NCBI GenBank assembly: GCA_002298145.1
Contig: DBMP01000004.1
Location: 62,001 to 126,000 of the forward strand
Length of the DNA: 64,000 nt
Reading direction: 5' to 3'
DNA from: Spartobacteria bacterium UBA695
GTDB lineage: Bacteria > Verrucomicrobiota > Verrucomicrobiia > Chthoniobacterales > Chthoniobacteraceae
Position numbers and translations under genes: made by a program. This document shows, piece by piece, positions 27,065-34,588 of this stretch (its first letter is position 1; each line of letters opens with the position of its first letter). The notes beneath the pieces were generated by a model, which saw nothing but the letters and a program-made list of their open reading frames with translations, ran no database searches and was not told the DNA's origin.

Positions 27065-27586
27065 TCAATTACCCGAGTTCGGCACTAAAATGTTGAAATA
27101 ATCCGTTCGCTTTTGCGCCGCCGACGCACTCGGAGCCGAAACCAGTTTCACCTGAACACTCACGAGGCTGTCGGCGATCGTGTCGCTCGTCGCAACGGTG
27201 GCGGACCCCGGGTAAAGTGGCGTTGCGATATTGGCGGTGAGCCAGTAGCGCGTATTCGTTGTGGGGGATGTTTGCGCCTGCCCTTCCTGATCGTAGTAAA
27301 AAGTGGTCTCGGAAAACTTGTCTTTCAATCCACTAAATGGGGTCAGCAGGGTCTCACCACTGAATTTTTGGATGATCTGCGCCTCGACGGTGCTGTCCAT
27401 CGCGGACCGCAGCGTATTCAAGCCCGTGGGCACCACCCCCAGCAGCGAGAGCAACGCGACGGCGACCACGCCAATGGCAATGGTCACTTCGATTAGACTG
27501 AACGCAGCCCGGCTATTTCCAGGGCGGCAAATTGCGGAACCGGTTCCGATGGATACGCTGACAATCTGGGGAGCATGACGCGTCAT
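27065..27586 (-). CDS. Verru_Chthon cassette protein B, GspI/PilV-like pseudopilin (module 1)
   Basis: The protein is about 173 residues, first gene of the minus-strand B-C-D-A operon. RAAFSLIEVTIAIGVVAVALLSLLGVVPTGL is a prepilin cleavage site and hydrophobic helix of the GspI/PilV type. FYYDQEGQ in the middle is mirrored by YYYNQEGC in module 2. It fits cassette family TIGR02598. I use the ATG at 27584-27586; another start at 27640 would give an unusually long leader and would place the gene closer to the operator-like site at 27655-27667. With 27586 that site lies about 70 bp upstream, suitable for LacI control. Confidence 0.84.
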   Translation of the reverse strand: MTRHAPQIVSVSIGTGSAICRPGNSRAAFSLIEVTIAIGVVAVALLSLLGVVPTGLNTLRSAMDSTVEAQIIQKFSGETLLTPFSGLKDKFSETTFYYDQEGQAQTSPTTNTRYWLTANIATPLYPGSATVATSDTIADSLVSVQVKLVSAPSASAAQKRTDYFNILVPNSGN

Positions 27587-27654
27587 TAGAATGTGGGGGA
27601 TGCGAGATATAGTCCACCATTCGGGGTGTTTCGTCAACACGAAATGAAATAAAA

Positions 27655-27667
27655 TGAAACTCTTTCA
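27655..27667. promoter_or_regulatory. LacI operator-like site upstream of cassette 1 (TGAAACTCTTTCA)
   Basis: A 13-bp near-palindrome sharing the GAAAC half-site with the two perfect sites beside the lacI and GH130 genes. A second inverted repeat (TTTCG-N6-CGAAA, 27629-27644) lies just downstream in the direction of transcription. Confidence 0.6.
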
Positions 27668-27724
27668 TACCACTCACCAACCCTCTTTGACGGAAACGCT
27701 TTACGTCAAAACGTGAACGCTCGC

Positions 27725-28741
27725 TTATTCCTGGATTGCCACCGCCGCCGTCGAGTGCCGGGCGACCAATGAAATCGCGATGTGCTTGGAAATGCAATTT
27801 TTCCGAACGGTCTTTTGCTTGGCATTAACCATCGTGCGTAGCATCTTCACGGCTTCTACGCCCATCGTATAAGCCGGAGTCTGCATCGCGGTGATGGGCG
27901 GGTCCAGCAGGGTCAACGCCTCGGTTTCCTCAAATGCCAGTAGAGAAATATCCCGAGGCACCGAAATCCCCATCGCCTTGGTTTCCGCCTGAAAGCCGGC
28001 CGCCAATTCCTCGTTGGTGATGATCACGGCGCTGGGCTTCTCGTGCGGACTCAGCAACTGACGCGCCGCCGATCTGCCCGCTTCATAGCTCGCCTCGTTG
28101 CACTGAATGCAAACCGGCTTGTCGGAACCGATGGCGCTCATCGCGCCTTCAAAGCCACGATAGCGGTCCAAATGCCCTTGATCCAAATGGCTGAAGGAAA
28201 CCATGGCAATCCGACGGTGCCCCAGCGACAGAAGAAATTCCGCCGCGTTGCGTCCCGCGTCAAAGTCGTCCAGAATCACCTGGAGCACGTCGTCATCCTG
28301 CGGTTTATGCCCGATGACCACATGGGGCAACCCAGCTTCGTCCAGCCGGTCAGGAATGGAATACCCCTGATAAAGAGAAATCAGAATGCACCCCGACACC
28401 GCCTCCTGCATATAAAGCTGCCGAAGGTCGCTTACATCCTTGGCCTGGGAGGGGAAGCGGCGCAACTGGAGCCCAAAACCGAGCGCAAAAGATTCATCGG
28501 CGATGCCGCTCATGATGCGGGCCACATAGCCATTATCGAACGCCCGTTTGTAATCCGGCGCAAAGACCAAAAAACGGTTGCGATCCAGCGCCTTCCACCG
28601 CGGCTGAAAATTCAGCGTCTCCATCACGGTTTTGATCCGGTTGGCTACTTCGGCCTTCACGCCTTCGCGTCCGTTGATCACTCGTGAAACCGACGCTGGC
28701 GAGGTTTGGGCGGCCTTCGCGATATCGTAAATCGTCATCAT
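27725..28741 (-). CDS. LacI-family transcriptional regulator (module 1)
   Basis: The 338-residue protein has the LacI HTH at the very N-terminus (TIYDIAKAAQTSPASVSRVINGREGV, recognition helix about residues 16-25) and hinge helix VANRIKTVMETLNFQP. A periplasmic-binding-like sugar domain runs from about residue 58 to the end (LGHRRIAMVSF, PSAVIITNEELAAG). It lies between cassette 1 and the divergent GH130 gene. A perfect GAAAC-T-GTTTC site is 7 bp upstream of its start codon, arguing for autoregulation; copies precede the neighbouring operons. Inducer inferred to be an oligosaccharide; the GH130 gene hints at a mannose-containing one. Confidence 0.93.
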   Translation of the reverse strand: MMTIYDIAKAAQTSPASVSRVINGREGVKAEVANRIKTVMETLNFQPRWKALDRNRFLVFAPDYKRAFDNGYVARIMSGIADESFALGFGLQLRRFPSQAKDVSDLRQLYMQEAVSGCILISLYQGYSIPDRLDEAGLPHVVIGHKPQDDDVLQVILDDFDAGRNAAEFLLSLGHRRIAMVSFSHLDQGHLDRYRGFEGAMSAIGSDKPVCIQCNEASYEAGRSAARQLLSPHEKPSAVIITNEELAAGFQAETKAMGISVPRDISLLAFEETEALTLLDPPITAMQTPAYTMGVEAVKMLRTMVNAKQKTVRKNCISKHIAISLVARHSTAAVAIQE

Positions 28742-28746
28742 GAATA

Positions 28747-28760
28747 AGAAACTGTTTCAT
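28747..28760. promoter_or_regulatory. LacI operator-like site at the lacI start (AGAAACTGTTTCAT)
   Basis: The core GAAACTGTTTC (28748-28758) is a perfect inverted repeat around one central base. It lies 7 bp upstream of the lacI start codon. An identical core occurs at 28852-28862. Confidence 0.72.
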
Positions 28761-28851
28761 TTTTCCCTATTGGGGTCAAGAAGCAAACCCGTTTGAGATG
28801 TTTGCTTTCTGGCGTGTCATGAAATCAATCAATATTTATATTGCTATTCAA

Positions 28852-28862
28852 GAAACTGTTTC
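28852..28862. promoter_or_regulatory. LacI operator-like site upstream of GH130 gene (GAAACTGTTTC)
   Basis: Identical in its 11-bp core to the site at the lacI start and 15 bp upstream of the GH130 ATG. Two copies about 104 bp apart in a divergent intergenic region would allow looping by a tetrameric LacI protein. Confidence 0.72.
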
Positions 28863-28876
28863 AGTATGATCCATCC

Positions 28877-29905
28877 ATGCTCCTCGAAAGCCAAAACTCC
28901 AGCCGCACTGCTGCCCCTGCCCAGAACGGCCATCCCACCCCCAAAACAACGCTTCCCCTGACTTCCCGCGTTCTCAAAAAGCACCCCGCCAATCCCGTTC
29001 TTTACCCGGGGAAATTCCCGGAAGGGGTCATGTACGTCTTCAACCCCGGCGCGATCCGCTACCAGGATGAGTACATCATCATCGCGGATGCGGCCACTTA
29101 CGCCCAGCCGGTGGTCTTCTGGATCGCCCGCAGCAAGGACGGCGTGCATTTTACGCCCGACCCGGCTCCGCTGAACTGGCCGCCCGCTCACCCGGATCAT
29201 CCCGAAGATTGCGTCTACGATCCTCGAATCACCAAAATCGGCGACGAATATATCATCGTTTACGCCAGCAGCTCAGAAACGGCGGGCGTACGCGTGGGAA
29301 TTGTCAAAACCAGGGACTTCAAAACTTTCGAGCGCATTTCCATTGCCAGCGAGCAAGGCAACCGCAATGGCGTGCTCTTTCCTGAAAAAATCAACGGCCT
29401 CTACGCCCGTTTGGATCGGCCCTTCGGCGACGCCAACGACACCTGCGGCGTGTGGGTCAGCTATTCCCCGGACTTGATCTACTGGGGGCGCTCCCGGCCA
29501 GTGTTGCACCCCCGCCCCGGTTTATGGGACGGGCTGAAAGTGGGCGCGGGGGCGGTTCCCATCAAAACAGAGCAGGGCTGGTTGGAAATTTACCACGGAG
29601 TCACCAACACAGGCGCGGGGTTGATTTACCGGCTGGGCGTCTGCCTGCTGGATCTGGAAGATCCCTCTCGGGTAATCGCCCGCGGCGAAGACGCCATCCT
29701 CTGGCCTGAGCTTCCCTATGAAATGGTCGGCCGGGTGGGCAATGTGGTCTTTACCTGCAACGCCCTGGTGGATGCAGACCGGAACGTGCGCATCTATTAC
29801 GGAGCCGCAGACACCTGCATCGGGCTGGCCGAAGGAAAGCTCGATGATCTGCTCGATGCCTGCCATCGCAGGAACCCGCTTCTGTTGCACACCCCCAGTT
29901 TGTAA
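28877..29905 (+). CDS. GH130-family glycoside phosphorylase/hydrolase
   Basis: The 342-residue protein reads as a five-bladed beta-propeller of family GH130. It has NPGAIRYQDEYIIIADAA, VYDPRITKIGDEYIIVYA (Asp is the usual proton donor), VWVSYSPDLIYWGRSRPVL, WLEIYHGVTN and VRIYYGAADTCIGLAEG. GH130 enzymes mostly phosphorolyse beta-mannosides such as mannosyl-glucose or mannooligosaccharides; some hydrolyse. No signal peptide is present, consistent with cytoplasmic phosphorolysis of imported oligosaccharides. The ATG at 28877 is chosen because an upstream start at 28841 would place the LacI operator inside the gene. It is followed 6 bp later by the ADP-ribosylglycohydrolase-like gene. Confidence 0.9.
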   Translation: MLLESQNSSRTAAPAQNGHPTPKTTLPLTSRVLKKHPANPVLYPGKFPEGVMYVFNPGAIRYQDEYIIIADAATYAQPVVFWIARSKDGVHFTPDPAPLNWPPAHPDHPEDCVYDPRITKIGDEYIIVYASSSETAGVRVGIVKTRDFKTFERISIASEQGNRNGVLFPEKINGLYARLDRPFGDANDTCGVWVSYSPDLIYWGRSRPVLHPRPGLWDGLKVGAGAVPIKTEQGWLEIYHGVTNTGAGLIYRLGVCLLDLEDPSRVIARGEDAILWPELPYEMVGRVGNVVFTCNALVDADRNVRIYYGAADTCIGLAEGKLDDLLDACHRRNPLLLHTPSL

Positions 29906-29911
29906 GATCCT

Positions 29912-31342
29912 ATGGTATCGCCAAATCACGTCGCCCGGATCCACGGCTGCTGGATGGGAAAATCGGTCGGAGGGACGCTCGGGCTCCCCGCCGAGGGGAA
30001 AATGGAACGGTTGAATTTCTCCTTCTACGATCCGGTGCCCACGGTGGCTCCGCCCAACGACGATTTGGAGTTGCAACTGGTGTGGCTTCACCTAGTCGAG
30101 CAAGCCGGTGTCTCGTTGACACAGGGGGACTTTGCAAACGCCTGGTTGCGCCACATTCACTACATGTGGGATGAATACGGGCGTTGCCGGTGGAACCTGC
30201 GGCGGGGAGTTCCGGTGGAGAGCGTGGGCACATTTGAAAACCCGTTTCATGCGGGAATGGGCTCTCCTATTCGCTCGGAAATCTGGGCCTGCCTTTTTCC
30301 CGGCGATCCCGGCAGCGCTGCGCATTACGCGGCGCTGGATGCCTCGCTCGATCACGGCACCGAAGGGATCGCGGGTGAAGTTCTTTTCGCCGCGATGCAG
30401 AGTGAAATCGCGGCGGGAAAGAGCCTGGAACAAGCCATCACCGCGGCCTTGCGCTATATTCCCGGGAATTGCGAGACCTTCCGCGCGGTCAATTTCGTCC
30501 GCGAAAGGCATCGCCGTGGCGTCTCCGAATGGGAGACATGGGAGGCGCTGCTGGAGTGCCATCAAAACGAAAACTTTACCCATGCACCGCTCAACATCGC
30601 GCTGACGCTCTGGGCGCTTTTGTACGGCGGGGGCGATTTTGAAAAAAGCATCCTTTTGGCCGTCAACGCCGGGTACGATACCGACTGCACGGCGGCGACG
30701 GTCGGCGCAACTCTCGGCCTTGCGCTGGGAAAAGAGGGGATTCCCCGGCGCTGGATTGCCCCCATCGGGGAAGGTGTGTTTGTCGGTCCTGGCATCCGGG
30801 ATATTCCGGCTCCCGAGACCCTGACGGAACTCACCAGCCGGGTGGCGGCCCTCACGGGAAAACTGGACGCGAGAACCTGGGACGGCGGCATCTGGACTCA
30901 ACGGCCCCCCGCCGTTTCCCTGGCGAGTTTGCCGGGAACGATTTCGCTTTTCCCTGTCGGCGGATCCGAACCCGCAGCGTGGGCCAACGGAGAACTTCCG
31001 GCGGCGGTAAGATCCTCGGGCGGAGCGCATTGGGAATGGAGAGGCGCGTCCGGCGAGCCGCGGAAAATCATCTGTTTGGCTCGGGGCGGCGCAAGGCTCT
31101 TTATTGACAATAAGCTGGTGATCGAATGCCCGGCGGGACTGCCTTACGTACCGGCCACCCATCGGAGCGCTCCGGGGTCGAGCGTCGATGTCACCATCGC
31201 CCCCGGCCATCATACCGTTCGCTTTGAACTCAACCAGCGGGACACTCAACAAGATGCATGTGTGATCCTGGCCTACCCCAACGGCCATCTTTGCCCGTGG
31301 ACGGAAGCCGAACTGCCGGAGAAAGCCCTCTTGCCCTCATAA
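29912..31342 (+). CDS. ADP-ribosylglycohydrolase-fold protein with C-terminal extension
   Basis: The 476-residue protein starts with RIHGCWMGKSVGGTLGLPAEG. It has NDDLELQLVWL (about residues 49-59), where classical members have a metal-binding TDDTxM, and GYDTDCTAATVGATLGLALG (about residues 252-271), the second metal site. That is the ADP-ribosylglycohydrolase/DraG fold. An extra 150 residues from about 325 look beta-rich (GARLFIDNKLVIECPAG; GHHTVRFELN), like a PA14 or carbohydrate-binding domain. No signal peptide is seen. Its place directly after GH130 and under the same operator suggests a glycan-related N- or O-glycosidic substrate rather than protein ADP-ribose, but that is inference. 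Confidence 0.82.
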   Translation: MVSPNHVARIHGCWMGKSVGGTLGLPAEGKMERLNFSFYDPVPTVAPPNDDLELQLVWLHLVEQAGVSLTQGDFANAWLRHIHYMWDEYGRCRWNLRRGVPVESVGTFENPFHAGMGSPIRSEIWACLFPGDPGSAAHYAALDASLDHGTEGIAGEVLFAAMQSEIAAGKSLEQAITAALRYIPGNCETFRAVNFVRERHRRGVSEWETWEALLECHQNENFTHAPLNIALTLWALLYGGGDFEKSILLAVNAGYDTDCTAATVGATLGLALGKEGIPRRWIAPIGEGVFVGPGIRDIPAPETLTELTSRVAALTGKLDARTWDGGIWTQRPPAVSLASLPGTISLFPVGGSEPAAWANGELPAAVRSSGGAHWEWRGASGEPRKIICLARGGARLFIDNKLVIECPAGLPYVPATHRSAPGSSVDVTIAPGHHTVRFELNQRDTQQDACVILAYPNGHLCPWTEAELPEKALLPS

Positions 31343-31443
31343 CTCCTACTGCGGTGCTCCGCTGGATTGCCCGTGACGCATCGCCGCTACCCGTGGATAT
31401 CCCCCAATTGAAATCCATCCTACCGCCTAAATTGAATTAATAT

Positions 31444-31455
31444 GAAACTGTTTTC
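31444..31455. promoter_or_regulatory. LacI operator-like site upstream of PEP-CTERM gene (GAAACTGTTTTC)
   Basis: A slightly relaxed copy of the module 1 operator, with one extra T, 88 bp upstream of the PEP-CTERM gene start. It suggests a separate, co-regulated promoter after the GH130 pair. Confidence 0.6.
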
Positions 31456-31542
31456 ATTATTTCATGTTTTGTGTTGCCAACTTTCGAAATCAGCGATAAA
31501 AGCCAATCCGCAACGTCTAAAATAAAACCCCTATTTTACCCT

Positions 31543-33930
31543 ATGAAACCCCGCATCTCTCCCCACAAGTCTTCGGGCTTCCCCCGTAATTACCGCTACT
31601 TGCTGGCATTGATAAGCGCCGCATATGTGACGGCAAATGGTATCGCCAGCGCATCCACCGTCACGTGGGATGCCAACACCACCACAACCGGCGCGCAGGA
31701 TGGTGCGGGAAGCTGGACCACCAGCGGCACCAACTGGTGGATCGGAACGGCGAATACAACCCTTGGCACCTCGGATACCGCCGTTTTCGGAGCCGGGGGC
31801 ACGGCAGGTACCGTGACGGTTGACAGCAACGTTACCGTCGGCAATCTCAGTTTCTCAGGCACCTACACGCTCGGCTCCATCACCGGCACCAACACCCTGA
31901 CACTCGGCGGCAGTGGCGGGACCGGCGTGGGCATCATTGCCATGTCGATCGGCGGGGTCACCATCAATTCCTCCATCGTCAATAGCGGCACCCTTATTAT
32001 CGGCAGCGCCACCAGCAGCGACTACAACGGCCTGACGCTGACGGGCACCAATGCCGGGCTAACCGGCAGCGCGATCATTGGAGGCACGGGAGCAGGCGGG
32101 ACGGGCAACGTATTGCTGGATTTGAAAAACAGTAATGCGCTGGCCAGCACCTCATCCGTAACCGTCAACAATGGTTCCACCCTTCGCCTCGACCAACCGC
32201 TCTCTGGGGCCGGCATCTATACCATTTCCAATTTGACGATATCGGGCACCGGCATGGGAGGCCGGGGCGCCCTCAGTTTCTATGCGAACAATGGAAGCCT
32301 CTCGGGAACCATTACGCTTGCCGGCACCACCAATGTTATCCAACAGCAGGTAGGCAACTTCACGCTTAACAGCACCATTAAGGAAACCGGGGGGGCGCGC
32401 AACCTTACGTATCAACAACTGTCGCAGACAGGCACCCTGGCGCTTACGGGCAGCAACAGCTACACCGGATCGACAACCTTCAGTACCAGTGTGAGCGCCT
32501 ATACCATCGGCGTCAACAAGGATGCCGTTTTCGGCGCGGCCCCCACCTCGGCAACCAATAACCTCAGTTTTGTTGGAACCAGCACCGCCTATTACGAAAC
32601 GTTGCGAGCGGATGCCTCCTTTGCGATCAATTCCAACCGCAATATATCGGTATCCACCCTGGCGGGGTTCACCTTCGACACCCAGGGCTACACCCTGACG
32701 GTAGGGGGTGTCATTAGCGGCACCGTACCTATCGCCAAATCCGGCGCGGGCACTTTGATTTTGGCCGGTGCGAACACCTTCACCGGCGGGCTGAGCGTCA
32801 ATGCGGGCAGCGTACAGATCGGCAACGGCACCTCCGGCTCTCTGGCGGGTGGCACACTTGCTATTGCCTCGACCGGCACCGCAGTTTTCAACCAAGCCAA
32901 CAGTACCGGCTTTTCGGGTGCCATCACCGATAACGGAGTGCTCAAAGCCACCTCCAGTTCCCTAAACACCCTCTCCGGCAACATCTCCGGCACGGGTTCC
33001 TTCTCGCAAGAAGGCAGCGGCACCACCGTCCTCTCGGGCAACAACACCTACAGCGGGGCAACGAGCGTCTCCAATGGTGTCCTGACTGTCAACGGCACCT
33101 CTTCCAACAGTACCGTTAGTGTCAGCAACAACGCGACCCTGAGCGGCAGTGGTGTTATCAACGGCACCACGAGCGTTGCCTCGGGTAATATCAGTGGTAA
33201 CGGTCTGACTCTCGGAACGACCACACTCAACGGTAACAGCACGCTCTCCGGCCACAATATCGCCAGCAGCGTGACGATCGCGGGCGGCACCACCACCCTA
33301 AGCGGCACCACCCATTCCACCAGCGCGCTTTCCGTCTCGGCGGGGGCTACGTTGAACGCCAACGGCACTATTGAGGGAAGTGCGAATGTCAGCGGTTTGC
33401 TCAAAGGTAACAGCACCGTGACGGGCAATCTTTCGCTGACCAGCGGCACCCTGTCACCCGGCAACAGCGCTGGCATCACGACCGTCTCCGGCAACTTCAT
33501 CATGGATGCTTCCTCCAAGCTGGTCGCTGAAGTCAGCGGCACAGTAGCGGGCAGTTCTTACGACCAGCTCAAGGTCGCCGGAAGCGTAACCCTGGCCGGA
33601 ACGTTGGATCTCACCACGTTGAGCGAACTGACGCTGGGCGAAACCATCACCCTCATTGAAAATACCGGCAACGGAACGACAACCGGATATTTTTCCACAA
33701 TCATCACAAGCGGCAGCACCTATACCGTCAGCACCTCTGGCAGCACCTATACGTTTACGGTTGGCACGACGGAGTATGAAATCAACTATGCAGCAAACAC
33801 TGATTCAGGCAGCACCTACAATGACGTGTCCTTGACAGTGGTTCCGGAGCCGGGCACCTGGACGCTGCTTGTGGGCGGTCTGGGGTTGTTGCTGGGCTGC
33901 CAGCGTTTGCGTCAGCACAAGGAAATATAG
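31543..33930 (+). CDS. PEP-CTERM protein with autotransporter-type beta-strand repeats (module 1)
   Basis: The protein is about 795 residues. It has an N-terminal signal segment (YRYLLALISAAYVTANGIASAS), then a Gly/Ser/Thr/Asn-rich beta-helix-like body with PATR repeats, for example GAGTLILAGANTFTGG and GSGTTVLSGNNTYSG. The last 30 residues are a PEP-CTERM sorting signal: VVPEPGTWTLLVGGLGLLLGCQRLRQ (PEP, hydrophobic helix, basic tail). It should be processed by an exosortase at the cell surface; no exosortase gene lies in the window. It has no autotransporter barrel. A surface or matrix protein that binds or displays polysaccharide is a reasonable inference. The ATG at 31543 fits the signal sequence. 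Confidence 0.87.
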   Translation: MKPRISPHKSSGFPRNYRYLLALISAAYVTANGIASASTVTWDANTTTTGAQDGAGSWTTSGTNWWIGTANTTLGTSDTAVFGAGGTAGTVTVDSNVTVGNLSFSGTYTLGSITGTNTLTLGGSGGTGVGIIAMSIGGVTINSSIVNSGTLIIGSATSSDYNGLTLTGTNAGLTGSAIIGGTGAGGTGNVLLDLKNSNALASTSSVTVNNGSTLRLDQPLSGAGIYTISNLTISGTGMGGRGALSFYANNGSLSGTITLAGTTNVIQQQVGNFTLNSTIKETGGARNLTYQQLSQTGTLALTGSNSYTGSTTFSTSVSAYTIGVNKDAVFGAAPTSATNNLSFVGTSTAYYETLRADASFAINSNRNISVSTLAGFTFDTQGYTLTVGGVISGTVPIAKSGAGTLILAGANTFTGGLSVNAGSVQIGNGTSGSLAGGTLAIASTGTAVFNQANSTGFSGAITDNGVLKATSSSLNTLSGNISGTGSFSQEGSGTTVLSGNNTYSGATSVSNGVLTVNGTSSNSTVSVSNNATLSGSGVINGTTSVASGNISGNGLTLGTTTLNGNSTLSGHNIASSVTIAGGTTTLSGTTHSTSALSVSAGATLNANGTIEGSANVSGLLKGNSTVTGNLSLTSGTLSPGNSAGITTVSGNFIMDASSKLVAEVSGTVAGSSYDQLKVAGSVTLAGTLDLTTLSELTLGETITLIENTGNGTTTGYFSTIITSGSTYTVSTSGSTYTFTVGTTEYEINYAANTDSGSTYNDVSLTVVPEPGTWTLLVGGLGLLLGCQRLRQHKEI

Positions 33931-33979
33931 CCTTCCACAGCGCATGCACATGGGCAACTTAGCCTACCTAAATCGAACT

Positions 33980-34537
33980 ATGAAAAGCTCTTCCTTTTTG
34001 AAATTCTTCTCGTTCATGGCCATGTTCTCTCTATCGGCTTCACTGCTGATGGGCCAAACTCAAAACACTACGGCTGATACGCCCGCAAGCGTCACCGCGT
34101 CCGTCCTGCTTCAGGAAAAATGGGACGGAAACTCCACGCTGGACTGGGCGCCCTCGCCGAAAATCATCGAACAAAAAGGCGCGCGCGCGCTCGAAATCAG
34201 TGCGGAAACGGCCAATGGGTTCCACGCGTTTTCAGCCAATTTGCCGATTGCCAAATACAAAGGCAAAAAATTGCTGATTTGCACCCGTGTGAAGGGTGAA
34301 AACATCTCCGAAAAACCCAAGAGTTTCAATGGAATCAAGCTGATGCTCATGGTGCTCAACACGGAGGGCGCGAAAGACTACCCCCAAGCATCGCTGCCCA
34401 CGGGAACTTTTGATTGGCAGGACGTGAAGTGGAGCGTTTCGATTCCGGAAAATGCCGTTAGCGCGCGCATTTCGCTTGGGCTCGAAGAAGTCAGCGGCAA
34501 AGTTTGGTTTGATTCCATCAAAATCGTGGAACAATAA
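33980..34537 (+). CDS. Secreted carbohydrate-binding-like protein (jelly-roll, CBM4/9-like)
   Basis: The protein is about 185 residues. It has a signal peptide (MKSSSFLKFFSFMAMFSLSASLLMGQ) followed by a single beta-sandwich-like domain. Alternating strands end in a WQDVKWSVSIPENAVSARISLGLEEVSGKVWFDSIKI segment (spread over residues 145-182), the typical last strands of CBM4/9/22-like jelly rolls. No catalytic motif is visible. It lies 50 bp after the PEP-CTERM gene and 51 bp before the acetylxylan esterase-like gene. It is probably an accessory binding protein, though the exact CBM family is not certain. Confidence 0.68.
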   Translation: MKSSSFLKFFSFMAMFSLSASLLMGQTQNTTADTPASVTASVLLQEKWDGNSTLDWAPSPKIIEQKGARALEISAETANGFHAFSANLPIAKYKGKKLLICTRVKGENISEKPKSFNGIKLMLMVLNTEGAKDYPQASLPTGTFDWQDVKWSVSIPENAVSARISLGLEEVSGKVWFDSIKIVEQ

Positions 34538-34554
34538 TAGCCATTATTGTTCCG
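34529..34554 (+). terminator. Hairpin overlapping the stop of the binding-protein gene
   Basis: A perfect 11-bp stem (GGAACAATAAT / ATTATTGTTCC) with loop AGCC includes the stop codon of the upstream gene. It is followed by GCTTTCCC rather than a long T-run, so it may be a weak terminator or an mRNA-stabilising structure before the esterase gene. Confidence 0.5.
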
Positions 34555-34588
34555 CTTTCCCGGCAGATAGGCTTCTCCGCCTCCTCCC

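Noticed and set aside
31543..33930. CRISPR-like or other non-coding repeat array
   Set aside because: The repetition is imperfect, in frame and encodes Gly/Ser/Thr-rich beta strands; there are no unique spacers between constant repeats. No CRISPR array is visible anywhere in the window.
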